From contig CAUJNA010002780.1 in the NCBI GenBank assembly GCA_963377175.1, positions 605,337 to 669,336 on the forward strand: a DNA stretch of 64,000 nt. Reading direction: 5' to 3'. Made by a program: the position numbers and the translations under genes. The notes beneath the pieces were generated by a model. The model saw only the letters and a list, made by a program, of their open reading frames with translations. It searched no databases and had not been told where the DNA came from. Origin of the DNA: Effrenium voratum (taxonomy: Eukaryota > Sar > Dinophyceae > Suessiales > Symbiodiniaceae). Shown one piece after another: positions 1 to 10,579 of the stretch (position 1 is the stretch's first letter; each line of letters starts with the position of its first letter).

Positions 1-1680
1 CTGCGCTCCCACAAAAGGCGCCAGCGAAACATGCAGCAGAGGCGCGATGAGACTGCTTTCCGAAAGCAGAAAGCTGGTGAAGTCAGCAGTCTCTATGCTA
101 TTCAATATCCTTGGAAGTCACTCTGAGTCATCAGAGGTTGCTGCCAACATGTCTGCCAGCCTCCTGGGCTTTCTCGGTCTGCAGCGAAGGCTCTGCGTGG
201 CGGATAGGTTTACAACCGTGTCCCAGTTGCTCCTCGCCGCATTGCGCAAATCCCCATCACCACGGAAATCGATCTCGATCCGCCTCAGGACAAGTATCTG
301 GCGTTGTAGAGGTAACATTGACTGGATCACCATAGTCTGGGCGTGATCACCTTCGCCTAGTCCTCTTTGCCTTGACATGAAACCTCTGTCCTTAACCGTG
401 GCCATGAACCATGAACCCCAAACCAAACCAACCGTGAACATGGCAACAAAGGTTTGCTAGGCCAGCCGGCCAGGCTGAGTCCAAGGCTTTTCCGTACCCT
501 CGAAAAAACCAGCGTCAGCCATGTCCTATTTGTGGATCAAGACAATTCAATACTATACCCCAGACACGATCCTTGTCTGTTGAGATGTCCATCCTTGTAG
601 AGGGTTTGGCATAACAACTGTGTGAACAGCTAAACAGACATGTGCGGGCCACTGGAAAGCAGTTGCCAAATGGAAATTAAGTTGTGGACTTGTTCAGAGC
701 CAAAAAAGGCGTACATGCGGCGGAAAGTGCAACATGCTGCGCCAACGTTTCATCATCTTCGTCATGAATGCGCGCTTGCCAAGTCCAAGGCAAAGGTGAT
801 GAAGAACTGCGAGTTGTTGCTGTGCCTCCTGGCATCATCATGCATGCGCACCCGCAGTCATACAACTGCAACAGCCTCAATGATCCCTTTCTCTCTCCCT
901 CTCAAGCCCAACCTTCCAACGTTTGCCATGGAAAGCACGCCACGCTTGGAGTGCCTTGGTCCATGCTCGCACGCCCAGCAGGTGAGCATGCGCTCAAGAC
1001 ACTTGGCCCGTGCAAAGAAAATAGCTTCCAAACACTGAACAAAGATCGCTCCTGATGCATTGGCACCTGGTCGAGTAAGAAATCATGTCGAAAGCGTCCC
1101 CGCTCGCTAAGCCAGCAGCTTATAGCAGAACTTCTCATCTCGGAATTTCTGGCCGTAGATCGACCTCGTCAACACAGCAATGATCTGCACTCCTTTGTTC
1201 GACCCCCAACATGCTCTCTAACTGGAATCTTGACGACAGTCATCCCAAGCCCCTGATGAGGCACGTCGCTTTTGCGGATTGAGAAATGGGATTGAAGTTT
1301 GTTTCGCCTTCGAGGACGCTGGAAAACACAAATTCGTAGGCAAACAGGCCCTTTTGCCACCCTTTCACGAGTGTGTACATGACAAACCCCTTTCGCAAAG
1401 CCTAGGACAAAGCGATATGTTGTAAATGATATTTCCTCATGAATACGACCTCAAATGCAGGGTTTTAGAACGTCGCTCATCTGGAGCTTTTTCTCATGGA
1501 TGACACTAGGAAACCAACTATCTGGAGGCATTCCAAACGTCACGCACAAATTGCCACTTCCATGACTGTCGGAGCTAGTGTGCCTTGAAACTGCACCATC
1601 AAAACAAATCAGTGGCTTTGAGCAGCTCGGCGTCACTCAAAGCAAGTCCCAAAGTCTGCATGTCTCTGGGAACAATTCCT
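1..1680. other. No gene recognised
   Basis: Only short ORFs without recognisable motifs occur on either strand. No tandem repeat stands out. Exons as short as those seen elsewhere in this window (27-80 bp) could be missed here. Confidence 0.4.
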
Positions 1681-1775
1681 TTCAAATGTTTTGAGACCAG
1701 CCATGAATCCACACCATGCATCCCTGTCCCAAAAAGGACTTAAAGCCAATCGCAACCTGGGCGTCCTGGACACTC

Positions 1776-1832
1776 CCTGGGCGCCGGGCTCCCCCATGAG
1801 GCCAGAGCCAAAGTTGAAGTCGCCCCCCTGGC
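1776..1832 (-). CDS. Possible internal exon of a cyclophilin-like gene
   Basis: On the minus strand an AG acceptor followed by G precedes a short open stretch reading GQGGDFNFGSG, with a CAG just after it. Cyclophilins carry a conserved QGGDF followed by a Gly-rich turn, so this could belong to the cyclophilin-like exon at 2,605-2,700 upstream on the same strand. The linking exon with the FHR motif was not found. The match is only about ten residues, so the link is inference and chance is possible. Confidence 0.3.
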
Positions 1833-2604
1833 CTGCGGCAGCGGTGACTGGAAACGCCGTCGGGCAAATTCGGAAAATGTGATTTCAAGTCGCACCGTTT
1901 TCTCTTGATGGGTGCAAACAAGTTGGAGCCCCTCTCTGGTTCATGTGATTTTAAGAGGGACCTTACATGAAAATGATTGGAGGCTAGTTCTGGCACAGGC
2001 CAAATCAAAGCAGCACGGCAAACAGGACATTTGGGCCCTGGCACATGAAGCCAGGCACGACTCGGAGAAATTTGGTGTCTCTGTACCTGCGGTTGGCATG
2101 CGTGGCATTCAGTTGGGGGTGGCTTTGCTTGATCAAAGAGCTGTCTCAAAACCGATTGACTCTTTTATGATTCCCGCCCTTGGCCACTTGCATTCCCTGT
2201 CGTACCATCTGGGGCGAAGCCAGTACCCCAGGCCAGTCTCACCAGTGCACAAACCTCAGTGGGTTGTTGTCGTCTCCAGTTTGCAACGGCCTCCTGGGAA
2301 GACCATCCTAGGTCTGAGTGGTTGTAAAGTTATACATCAGAATAGTGGATCACGATAAACCTACTTGAGCCTTATTAATGAGCGATCCACAAAATACGGT
2401 TGACGGACGTGCGTGCCCCGCGCTCCTTTTATACAAAGCTTGGGACCCCAACATTCAAACAGCGAATGCCCGAAATCCTGTACTGCCTTCCACTCGCTCC
2501 GTCAACAAAAAGGGAGCGGAATCCAGGAAGTGCCGCCTGCAGCCCGCAAACCGTAGGAGTTCGTCTGTCCACCGTGAGCGGCTGCGTAACTGGGGGCGCT
2601 GCAC
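1833..2604. other. No gene recognised (possible intron)
   Basis: A 148-codon plus-strand ORF (1,912-2,358) has no recognisable motif. If the two cyclophilin-like stretches belong to one gene, this interval is intronic. Confidence 0.3.
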
Positions 2605-2700
2605 CGGAAATTCTCCGAGGTAATGGGCAGCTTGTCGTGGAAGAGCTCGAACTTCAGGCGTCCAACCTCGGTGGTGAAAACACGGAAAATGCCGTTCAAT
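2605..2700 (-). CDS. Cyclophilin-type peptidyl-prolyl isomerase, N-terminal exon (partial)
   Basis: The minus strand reads IFRVFTTEVGRLKFELF followed by HDKLPITSENFR. This is the first two beta strands and start of the first helix of a cyclophilin: family consensus is a threonine-x-x-G strand, an F/I-E-L/V-F strand, then P-x-T-x-E-N-F. Cyclophilins catalyse cis-trans isomerisation of prolyl peptide bonds. The frame leaves homology right after NFR, where a GT (CG|GTGCAG) could be the donor. No ATG was identified; the stretch opens with TTG after an in-frame stop. The rest (FHR, QGGDF and C-terminal tryptophan regions) was not found as one ORF; a GGDF-like exon lies at 1,776-1,832. It may be a spliced gene or a fragment. 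Confidence 0.55.
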
Positions 2701-2719
2701 TGCTAGACTCAAAACAGAT

Positions 2720-5470
2720 GTGACATGGTCAAAAACATCCTTGCGCAGGTCACTAGAAGCTCTTCGTTAGACTTTGCTTGATGAGCAGATTCAACAACCT
2801 CAAATGATCAATCAAATGGATGATTTGAGCTCGGCACACATGACAATCCCATGACTTGTGAACTTGTGACAAACACAAGTTCCAAGCTGTTGATGCCAGA
2901 GCTGACTTTCGTTCTGAATCCACACTCGGAGCAAGACCGCTCTTCTGCCCACTGCAACATCCAGGAAAACCAATGGATTCAGGCCTGTGCAGGAGGCAAA
3001 ACTGGCTCTCGAACTCTCTTGGCCTTTGGCCTTCGGCCAAGCAGTTCGAATCTGGCTGACAAAACAAAGGCGCAAGGTGGTGCCAAAACAATAACAAGGG
3101 CCTCCTTACATGAAATAGGCCCCTCCTCCAACCCCCCTTTTCTACGCTTCAGGTGCATGCCGGCGGTTAACACGTAGCTGGATGTAAGGTTCTGTCTGCA
3201 ATTGCGCATCCATGCATCTCAGCGTGTTTTCGCAGCATGAACAGCGATAGATTTACAATCAAGAACTATGGCTGCAAGCAAGGGTTCCCCTGATTTGCAA
3301 AGTCCTTTCCAACGAAACAGTGTCCAACTCCTGGTGCGTTGTTTCTGATCGTGCCTCACATGGAGCCACTTAAACCACCCATATTCGGGGTCCCATATCC
3401 AACTTGAGGAACCGAACCCTGCCTGTCATAGAAGCTACCACATGCCCGAATCGCTCAGATGTGAAAAGACCCTGCCGTCTGTTCGTAGAGAACCGTCAGA
3501 ACAAAGGTGTTTGCTGGGAAAGTCGTGGTTAGGATATGAGGTTTGCATGCTGGTGCAAGAGAAGTGGCTGTGTGAGAAACTCAGACTGCTTTCGCAAAGC
3601 AAGCAGAGGCAAGGCCCCTTTGAATATGCGTACAGCGGCGGACAAACAAAAAGACATGAGGTGGGGTTGACAACTCGGGGAGTGGCATGCCAATTAAGTT
3701 CTCAGCATTCCATTTTCCTTGCCCAGCCTTGGTCTATACTTGCAGGTGCAAGCATGGCAGTGTGGGCGAGTTGCCAATTCTTTTACGGCAGCAGCCCACT
3801 GTGTCCAGTAACCAGGCTTGGCCGCTTCCTGATGTTCTTCCGCTCGCTCATGTCGCCGTTGTCTTTGGGAAAAGGATCAAACGTTGGATCAGGAAGCAAG
3901 CACGCCTCTGGACGGGAAAAAAACGGGCCGCTGATATCCAACCCAACTGCCAGTGGCAACTGCTTTCATGGGAAGGCAACTGCACACCACGTGCTCAAAC
4001 CATCCATGCCGCACGGCACAGCTCTACAAATTCATTGCTCCGTTGGCGATGCTACTTTCGTGAATCGAACTGCCGTGTAGCAGGTACAGGCGACCTTCAA
4101 CAACCATCGAAAAAAAGCTCCCAAATTTTAGAAAACTCCCGTATTTCACAAGTTGTGCGCATCAGGCAAACTTTGTGCAACATCCCCGACTTCTACAGGA
4201 GCTCGGTAAATACAGTGCATGCAAGCAGCCCTCACTGCGTGGCCTGAGCGAAGCAGCTGCAGCAAGCATGGGGATCCTCAAAGAAGAATCTATCGAACAT
4301 GTCACAGGTTGTCTGCATCCCCCCATCACAGCAGGTAGCAACACGCAACACTCTAGAACCTGGTTGGTTGACCATCGTTTGACCAGCTCGCGGCTCTGGT
4401 GCAACCGCAGGAACTAGGTCACGGGCACATTGTGTTGCTCCCTTGTCCTGGTTTTTCCGGTTGGCAGACCTGACAGCTCACTAGCTCACCGTCAACCACA
4501 CATTCCAGGGTTCAACTAGTGGTGTCCATTGGTGACCTCTCATAGATCTGCTGTACGCACTGCGAAGTGCAAAAGCTGAGGAATCAGCTCTCTCCAATGA
4601 TCCTTCACCAAACCAACCTGCAGGATACGTCATCCAACAAAGTTGAGCACCGTTGCGCAACGTCGCGCCTGTCTGTCAGACAGCTTCTTTGCAACTTCTC
4701 CTTGGGAATCCTGGAGGGAGGGCAATAAAAATAAATGCTCCCGTCAGTACATCATTCAGCATATTATGTTGTTGACAAGCATGTAAAATTTCAGCAGCCA
4801 AAGCACTGCATCACTGCGGTCCTCCTCAAGTAGCTTGCCGCCAAGCAGCTCCGACAAAGCCGGTCTGCCTCTCTGCTCAGAAACCAGGAGGAAACGGTCA
4901 CACACACAATGCCCTATTCATAGAGAAATGCACTCAACACCTTCTGACAGGGACACGCGAGAACCCCCACACCATGCATGAGTGCGTTGTTTAATATCAG
5001 AATACATATGGTTGACAGACACCTCTCCCGGCTCGATTTCGCCACTCAGCAGGCCCCTTTTCAATGTCGTTGGCAGCTACAAATTATGGTGGTGCAAGAT
5101 GTCGGCCATCCCAACATGCATGTTTGAGACCCTCCATTATTATAAAGTGGGGAGCGCGGGTTTTGGAAAACCACATTGGTGAAAGCAGTGAACCATTTCA
5201 TCCGTGAGCAGGAGCGGTAAAGTATCCTCATGTGCGCAGAATCAGGGTCTTTGGACCGTCGAACTGAAATCTCATTGGCTCCGCAACATGGTATTGTTAA
5301 GACGCAGACCCCTGGATGGTAAACAATCATATTGGCTTGGAAGCTTTCTTGAGGATTGCAGGAGTGAGAACATGCCTGCCCAGCAAGGGCAGAAAAGTGT
5401 AAACAGCGTAAACAGGCCGCCAACATGGGCGGCAGCAACGCACACAGAAAATGCGTGCTATATTGTATAA
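2720..5470. other. No gene recognised
   Basis: The longest ORFs (3,442-4,080 and 3,687-4,247, plus strand) overlap each other in different frames and show no domain I recognise. Composition is mixed, without tandem repeats. Confidence 0.4.
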
Positions 5471-5483
5471 ATATCATGCTCAT

Positions 5484-5932
5484 GCATAAACACACACACA
5501 CACAAAAACACAAAAACACACACACACACACACAAACACAAACACAAACACAAACACAAACACAAACACAAACACAAACACAAACACAAACACAAACACA
5601 AACACGCAACCACACAAACACACAAACACACACACACACACACACAAACAAACAAACAAACAAACAAACAAACAAACAAACAAACAAACAAACAAACACG
5701 CAAACACACACGCACAAGCACACACAAACAAACAAGCACACATATACACATACACACACAAACCAAACCAACTAACCAAAGCAAACAACCAAACAAACAA
5801 ACACAAACAACTGAAACAACCACACAACCAACAACAAACAACACATACACGCGCACAAACACAACAATTACACACACCAACGCAAACACCAACACACTTC
5901 AGGGACGAGCAAACAAGAACACAAGCACACGG

Positions 5933-5980
<48 letters not shown>

Positions 5981-6035
5981 CCAAGCAAGCAAGCAAGCAA
6001 GCAAGCAAGAGCAAGCACGCACGCAAGCACGCATG
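5484..6035 (+). repeat. Compound microsatellite (CA, CACAAA, CAAA, CAAG units)
   Basis: Successive blocks: CA/CAAAA units from 5,490, a CACAAA hexamer run at about 5,530-5,600, CA again, a CAAA tetramer run at about 5,640-5,700, mixed CA/CAAA units to about 5,900, and a CAAG tetramer run at 5,930-6,030. It lies just outside the 3' terminal repeat of the Penelope-like element. Long ORFs across it (for example 5,061-5,771 minus, Cys/Val-rich) are products of the repeat, not genes. Confidence 0.95.
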
Positions 6036-6107
6036 CACACATGCAGCCAGGCCACGCCATGCCCCGCCGCGCGCACAAAACGCAAAACGCAAAGCAATGC
6101 AAACACC

Positions 6108-6371
6108 AACACACTTGATATGAGACGGCAAAAGCTGACAATGTGCACCACCATGCAGGTACAGGTTGTTTGAAGGTCTCCGGCAGGGCAATGGAGTTTC
6201 GGCACCGAGGAAGTCTAGACATCTTTCGCTAACGCGCTCTCCTCTTCCGGACCGCCAGCAGCGCGTTAGTTACTCCATGCTAGATCGTCCAAGGCGGTGG
6301 CGGCCGACTCCAATAAAGCGAAAAAGGCACGACCGCAGAACCCCTTAGGAACAGGGGGGCCACACACACAC
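6108..6371 (-). repeat. 3' terminal direct repeat (pseudo-LTR) of the Penelope-like element
   Basis: It matches 14,357-14,620 without gaps. By hand alignment the only differences are 6,236 (G here, A in the other copy) and 6,262 (C here, T there). These two bases pair with each other in a 10-bp stem (6,229-6,238 with 6,260-6,269) around a 21-nt loop. Confidence 0.9.
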
Positions 6372-6513
6372 CCCCCGCAGGGGGAAGAAAAACCGAAACG
6401 CCTAAAAGCCGCCTCCATCATGATTGCCGATGGGTAATTTGGACTGTTGGCAGAACTCCTGCCTATGCTTAACTGCTCACGATCATTTTACCATGTAGCA
6501 TCGCCGTCTGAGC

Positions 6514-7485
6514 TCAGGTGCATTGGTTCGAGATGGTCGCTTTCTGGCGCTGCTCCTTCAACTTTCTGAGACGTTCCAGGCTCCTCCAGCGCTGCGTGAC
6601 ATCCGCAATGGACCTGTTGAGCTTCTTGGCCAGCGATTTGTACGAGTACTTGGACCGGTTGTCCGCTTTCAGGCTGCAAAGCTGCTGGTCATCTTCCTCT
6701 GTCCAGGCGCGAGGTACCTCCGGGGGAGTTCCTGGATTGCCGGCATCGGAGTGAGCACGAGCAGGGGCTTCAGGAAGGGATTCAGGAGAGGAGAATGGGC
6801 CCACGCAAGGAGATACTGGAGCCGGCGCCGGAGTGCGAGGTACTGGACGTGCTGGAGGCTCCGGGGAGTGCGTCCTCTCGGAGGATGTAGCACGGCATCG
6901 CTTCCGCTTCGTTCTGCGCCGATCGGTCCCACCCTTGTCCATGATGGAGCTGGGAACATTGGCCTTCTTGATGCTCGGCTGACCAACATGGGTGTGCGCC
7001 GTGGAGCTCTTCGGGCGCGGGTCTATAGCCTCGTTGGCATCCCCCGTGACGACGCCGTAGGACAGCGACTTGGGGTTAACCACTGCGTTGTGCTGGTGGT
7101 CCACGTGTAGCTGGAGTGACTGAAAGTCGGCTAGCGGTGGAGGGTCAGCCAGATCCTCCGAGTTGACCGAATGCCGAATCCCGGGGCCAGGTGGTTCTAC
7201 CTCATCGAGTCGGGCATGGTCATGTGCTCTCGGTCGCGATGATTCTGCCAGCGATAGACCTCGGACATGATGATGCCGCACGCCATCGTGCCCGCCATGA
7301 ATCCTGCGACTGTGTGCCTCGTCAGCCTGATTCAAGGTCTCCTGGATGAGCTGCATCATGTCCGCAGCGTTCTGGGTCATCCGGTGGTGGAGTGCAATCA
7401 TGCGTCCGAGCATGACGACCGCGTTCCGATGTCGGCGAAAAGGCCCACGTCTTGAACCACCAGATAAGCTCCGTGATGAACCCAC
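6514..7485 (-). CDS. Myb/SANT-domain protein encoded by the Penelope-like element
   Basis: A 323-codon ORF, last in the element. Residues about 258-310 form a Myb/SANT-like helix-turn-helix: W-T-E-E-D-D near the start, a central S-Y-K-S-L-A-K-K-L-N-R-S helix, and T-Q-R-W-R-S-L-E-R-L at the end, matching the spaced tryptophans and W-R-x-L pattern of the family. The N-terminal two thirds are low-complexity (Pro, Arg, His, Ser) with basic KRKR-type clusters that could serve nuclear import. Myb/SANT domains bind DNA or histone tails; targeting or regulating the element is a guess. It starts 120 bp downstream of the RT stop and ends about 140 bp before the terminal repeat. Confidence 0.65.
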   Translation of the reverse strand: MGSSRSLSGGSRRGPFRRHRNAVVMLGRMIALHHRMTQNAADMMQLIQETLNQADEAHSRRIHGGHDGVRHHHVRGLSLAESSRPRAHDHARLDEVEPPGPGIRHSVNSEDLADPPPLADFQSLQLHVDHQHNAVVNPKSLSYGVVTGDANEAIDPRPKSSTAHTHVGQPSIKKANVPSSIMDKGGTDRRRTKRKRCRATSSERTHSPEPPARPVPRTPAPAPVSPCVGPFSSPESLPEAPARAHSDAGNPGTPPEVPRAWTEEDDQQLCSLKADNRSKYSYKSLAKKLNRSIADVTQRWRSLERLRKLKEQRQKATISNQCT

Positions 7486-7604
7486 GAGTCAAGGGGCCCC
7501 GGAACTCAAACAGAAAAACCAAGCCCAACAGCCGAACCGAGCCCGACCCCGTTTTGGAAAAGGACCGAACCGAACAGAACCAGCAAGGGCCACGCAGCCG
7601 AACC

Positions 7605-9539
7605 TCAAGAAACAACGACAATCAGCACATAAACATTCTTTCCGGTTGGGATGGCCGGAAGATGAAACAGGTGCTGCAGATCCGCTGACTTGTAGCCGGC
7701 GGACAAATAGATACTGCGAAGCTGATCCAACGCCATCTGTACTGCCCGTGCCGGGTGCGCATACTTGGTGGCGAGAGCTGACCGCGATCTAGCCCCGGAG
7801 AGAAGGGTGGAAAGACTTCCTGCAGTGTGGGGTCCTCTGATCTGCCAGATTTTTGTTGGGGTTTTGTAGTACATCGCCCGGTCGCCTACGTCGATGACGA
7901 AGCCGAGGAACTCAGAGGAACCTACCTGTTCCAACACGATGGGTGCACCATAAAAGTCAGCGTGAAGCAAAGCCTCCAATGGGGCTGCTGGGTGACCGGA
8001 AGCCGGAGACGGGAAGATCACAAATCTGTTGTCGACATATCGCTCCAAGAAGATGTTGTGGTTGGCGAACCATTGTCCGTAAATACGCTGCCAGAGGACT
8101 TCGTGCCGCGCGACGCAAATGTGACTGAGAACCGGGCTCAGCTGAGAGCCAATCGCTGTTCCGTGGACTTGGCGAAGAATGAGAGTTCCCACCTGGACGT
8201 ACATGCATTGGAAGCTGGATTTGACTATATCCAGGATGTCTTCCACATAAATGACCCGCGTAGTCGGCGTGCGTCCGTAGGATTGCTTACCCGCAAAGAC
8301 CCGGTTGTAGTGGACCGCCGCCTGAGTTTCCACCGAATAGATGAGACCAGCATGCTCTCGCCGGTGCTCTGCTAATAGCTGCTCAACTGCTGCGCACACC
8401 TGATCCTGAGGGACACTGTTGAAGAAGCCGACCAAGTCGTCATTGTGAAACGCGAGGGTGACTGTATCGTCTGTGTTGTCAAAGTATTGTTTGACGTTCT
8501 GCCATATCCTCGGCGTGGGGTGTACCCCCCACGAACACTTCCATGTGCTCGCGGCGATCTCGCCGAGAAGGATCGCAACCGCTTTGAAGAGCTGCCGGTG
8601 CACCACCTTGTGGTAGGCTATAATAGTTCGCCCCGATTTCCATTGCTTCTTACGTTTGAGAAAGACTTTGCCGACCGGGATCGCGGTGGTCTTCTTCCTG
8701 TATGCCCATTTGTACCTCTTCTGCAGGTGCCGGGGGATAGCTTCAACAATAAGAGCCTCGGCCTGGTCGGGCTTCAGCGGAGTGGCGGCAAATGTGCCGG
8801 ACTGAAGCCAAGTGTTGTGGAGGCCTTTGAAGTAGAGTTGGGGGCAGAAGAACATGAGGTGGTGGTTGTCATGGTCCTCGTTATGGCACACAAAGTCCTG
8901 GCCGAGGTGTCGATGCAGGATGTTCAGCTGGTGCTTGGTGAGAAGTCGATGGGTGGAGGCGTGTTGCCGGTGTTTCAGAAATTCACTGCGTAGGTGCTGC
9001 ATGAGGGGTGCGTGAAACTGGTCCAGGGGCAGGCCATGGTGCAGGCACCATTTTCGTAGGCGTTCATGAACCTGCACTTCGTAGACTGACAGGTCCACAT
9101 AATATGACGCCAAGGCTGAGGTGTAATGGACGTGCTGTGGAGTTCCGGGAAACCGGAACTCATCCAATCCCGCGGCCACATGGCCTTGAACATGGGATAG
9201 CCAGGGCTGCCGTTTTAGCCAGGCTGCACACTGACACGATGATGGTCCTGCGGATGTAAGGAGGTAGCAGTCCTGAAACGACGAAAAGTTCCACATGACT
9301 GTATGAACTCGAGGATGAGGGGTCTCCGCCAACTTCGTACTGGGTAAATGGAATGGAAGAGCCCAGTTGCGATGGTCGAGAACAAGCCGACGAAGGACTT
9401 CCCTGGTGGACCTCTGATAATGGGGATGAGAAAGCCACGGTAACCGCAACAGCAAGTTGATCTTGGGTTGTTGAAGTTGCCGGAAATCAAGAACTCTTCG
9501 CAAAATATTCCGAACTCGATGCCGATGGGGCTGTTCCAC
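7605..9539 (-). CDS. Penelope-like reverse transcriptase
   Basis: A 644-codon ORF with RT motifs in order: motif A HNDDLVGFFNSVP (about residues 363-376), motif B HGTAIGSQLSPVL (about 460-473), motif C RYVDNRFVIF (about 498-507) and a motif D/E-like E-x-x-x-S-S-E-F-L-G-F (about 540). The F-x-x-V-P and G-S-x-L-S-P spellings resemble Penelope-like RTs more than LINE or LTR enzymes. The second catalytic Asp of motif C is Asn (YVDN). It overlaps the GIY-YIG ORF by 325 bp in another frame. Homology-like sequence appears to switch frame near 9,480, so a frameshift, programmed or mutational, may separate two halves of one EN-RT protein. The annotated ATG may therefore not be the real start. Confidence 0.8.
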   Translation of the reverse strand: MEQPHRHRVRNILRRVLDFRQLQQPKINLLLRLPWLSHPHYQRSTREVLRRLVLDHRNWALPFHLPSTKLAETPHPRVHTVMWNFSSFQDCYLLTSAGPSSCQCAAWLKRQPWLSHVQGHVAAGLDEFRFPGTPQHVHYTSALASYYVDLSVYEVQVHERLRKWCLHHGLPLDQFHAPLMQHLRSEFLKHRQHASTHRLLTKHQLNILHRHLGQDFVCHNEDHDNHHLMFFCPQLYFKGLHNTWLQSGTFAATPLKPDQAEALIVEAIPRHLQKRYKWAYRKKTTAIPVGKVFLKRKKQWKSGRTIIAYHKVVHRQLFKAVAILLGEIAASTWKCSWGVHPTPRIWQNVKQYFDNTDDTVTLAFHNDDLVGFFNSVPQDQVCAAVEQLLAEHRREHAGLIYSVETQAAVHYNRVFAGKQSYGRTPTTRVIYVEDILDIVKSSFQCMYVQVGTLILRQVHGTAIGSQLSPVLSHICVARHEVLWQRIYGQWFANHNIFLERYVDNRFVIFPSPASGHPAAPLEALLHADFYGAPIVLEQVGSSEFLGFVIDVGDRAMYYKTPTKIWQIRGPHTAGSLSTLLSGARSRSALATKYAHPARAVQMALDQLRSIYLSAGYKSADLQHLFHLPAIPTGKNVYVLIVVVS

Positions 9540-10579
9540 ATTGCCTGACAGCCTGTATATAGCATATATATATCCAGGTCTGAGTGCCGTCCACTACGAA
9601 GTCGTTTTTCCTCCTCCCAGGATTCAATGTGCTCCGAGGTGAGGCGAGCAATGATGGACCAGGCTTGGGTGTGTTTGAGCGCCACCCGATGGAAGTTCCT
9701 GCCATAGACTGTACAACTCCTCCTGCGCAAGCGGAGGAAAAGGCGTTTGCCGAACCTGGACCAGGGCTGTTCGGCGAGAAACCTGGTGGCCGTGTAGCCG
9801 GTGGAAATGCGCTTGTACCTCCGATAGATGTAGGGCCAATTGAGGGACGGCTGATAGATGCTGATCAAGGCGTGTTCCTGGGTCCAGGTGACGGTATGGT
9901 CGGAGTCTGTGAAGATAACCCATGTAGCAAACTCGTCATAGTTGCCAAAATGATGCCACCATCTGAGGGCCGGCTCCACGTTAATAAACTGTCCGTGCTG
10001 AATACCCAGTAACTTGGCCCTACGATTGTGTTCTCGACTGGGATCAGTGATGCTGGTGCTTCCAATGTATACGTCCGACTGCGGGTTGACGGAGCGTGGA
10101 AGGTCCGGGCGGAGTTCGACTCGCTGCTTCCAGTACACTGCGTTGGGCTGCAAGAAGTGGGTGAAGGTGTACATGTTCGGGTGAATGCGTAAACGCCGGA
10201 GTCGGCGCCTGAGTTCCGTGAGTGCGTGCGTGGGACGACCGTAGTGATGAACCATCAGCAGCGTGGACATTGACTCGGACCACATAGACAGTTGCTTGTT
10301 GACCATCGGCATGTTGAGGATTTGGCGACTCGTGACGATGATCAGATAGAGGACCTGATAATACTGGTGGGCTGCATGCGCATCGAGGGAGTCCCCGAGT
10401 CTGATTGCAATAAGCGCAACGATGTAAGGAAGGAAATAATCGGTGCCATGCTGCAAGCTCACTGGCCAAGACGGCTCGGGAATACCATAGTGTCTGGCTG
10501 CACTGTAAAGCTCCGACCGTGCATACTTGCTGTATAGTTGCAAAAGAAAAACCGTTTCTGGAGATTGAATGACCGGCAT
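9215..10579 (-). CDS. GIY-YIG endonuclease ORF of the Penelope-like element
   Basis: A 454-codon ORF immediately upstream of the RT. From about residue 168 it reads DVYIGSTS, then SREHNRRAKL (the Arg helix), and at about 230-245 TQEHALISIYQPSLNW. This gives the YIG strand, Arg, catalytic Glu and terminal L-N of the GIY-YIG fold in order; the first GIY is degenerate (AVYW about 20 residues earlier). GIY-YIG nucleases of Penelope-like elements nick target DNA to prime reverse transcription. Residues from about 365 to the end overlap the RT ORF in another frame and probably do not represent the ancestral protein. No zinc finger was recognised. Confidence 0.65.
   Translation of the reverse strand: MPVIQSPETVFLLQLYSKYARSELYSAARHYGIPEPSWPVSLQHGTDYFLPYIVALIAIRLGDSLDAHAAHQYYQVLYLIIVTSRQILNMPMVNKQLSMWSESMSTLLMVHHYGRPTHALTELRRRLRRLRIHPNMYTFTHFLQPNAVYWKQRVELRPDLPRSVNPQSDVYIGSTSITDPSREHNRRAKLLGIQHGQFINVEPALRWWHHFGNYDEFATWVIFTDSDHTVTWTQEHALISIYQPSLNWPYIYRRYKRISTGYTATRFLAEQPWSRFGKRLFLRLRRRSCTVYGRNFHRVALKHTQAWSIIARLTSEHIESWEEEKRLRSGRHSDLDIYMLYTGCQAMWNSPIGIEFGIFCEEFLISGNFNNPRSTCCCGYRGFLIPIIRGPPGKSFVGLFSTIATGLFHSIYPVRSWRRPLILEFIQSCGTFRRFRTATSLHPQDHHRVSVQPG

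Noticed and set aside
5061..6222. Long Cys/Val/Leu-rich ORFs on the minus strand
   Set aside because: They translate CA, CAAA and CAAG microsatellites; the few normal residues come from unique flanks or the Penelope terminal repeat.
6108..6371. Hammerhead ribozyme in the Penelope terminal repeat
   Set aside because: Penelope pseudo-LTRs often carry one, but neither strand shows the CUGANGA core with a matching GAAA at the right spacing.
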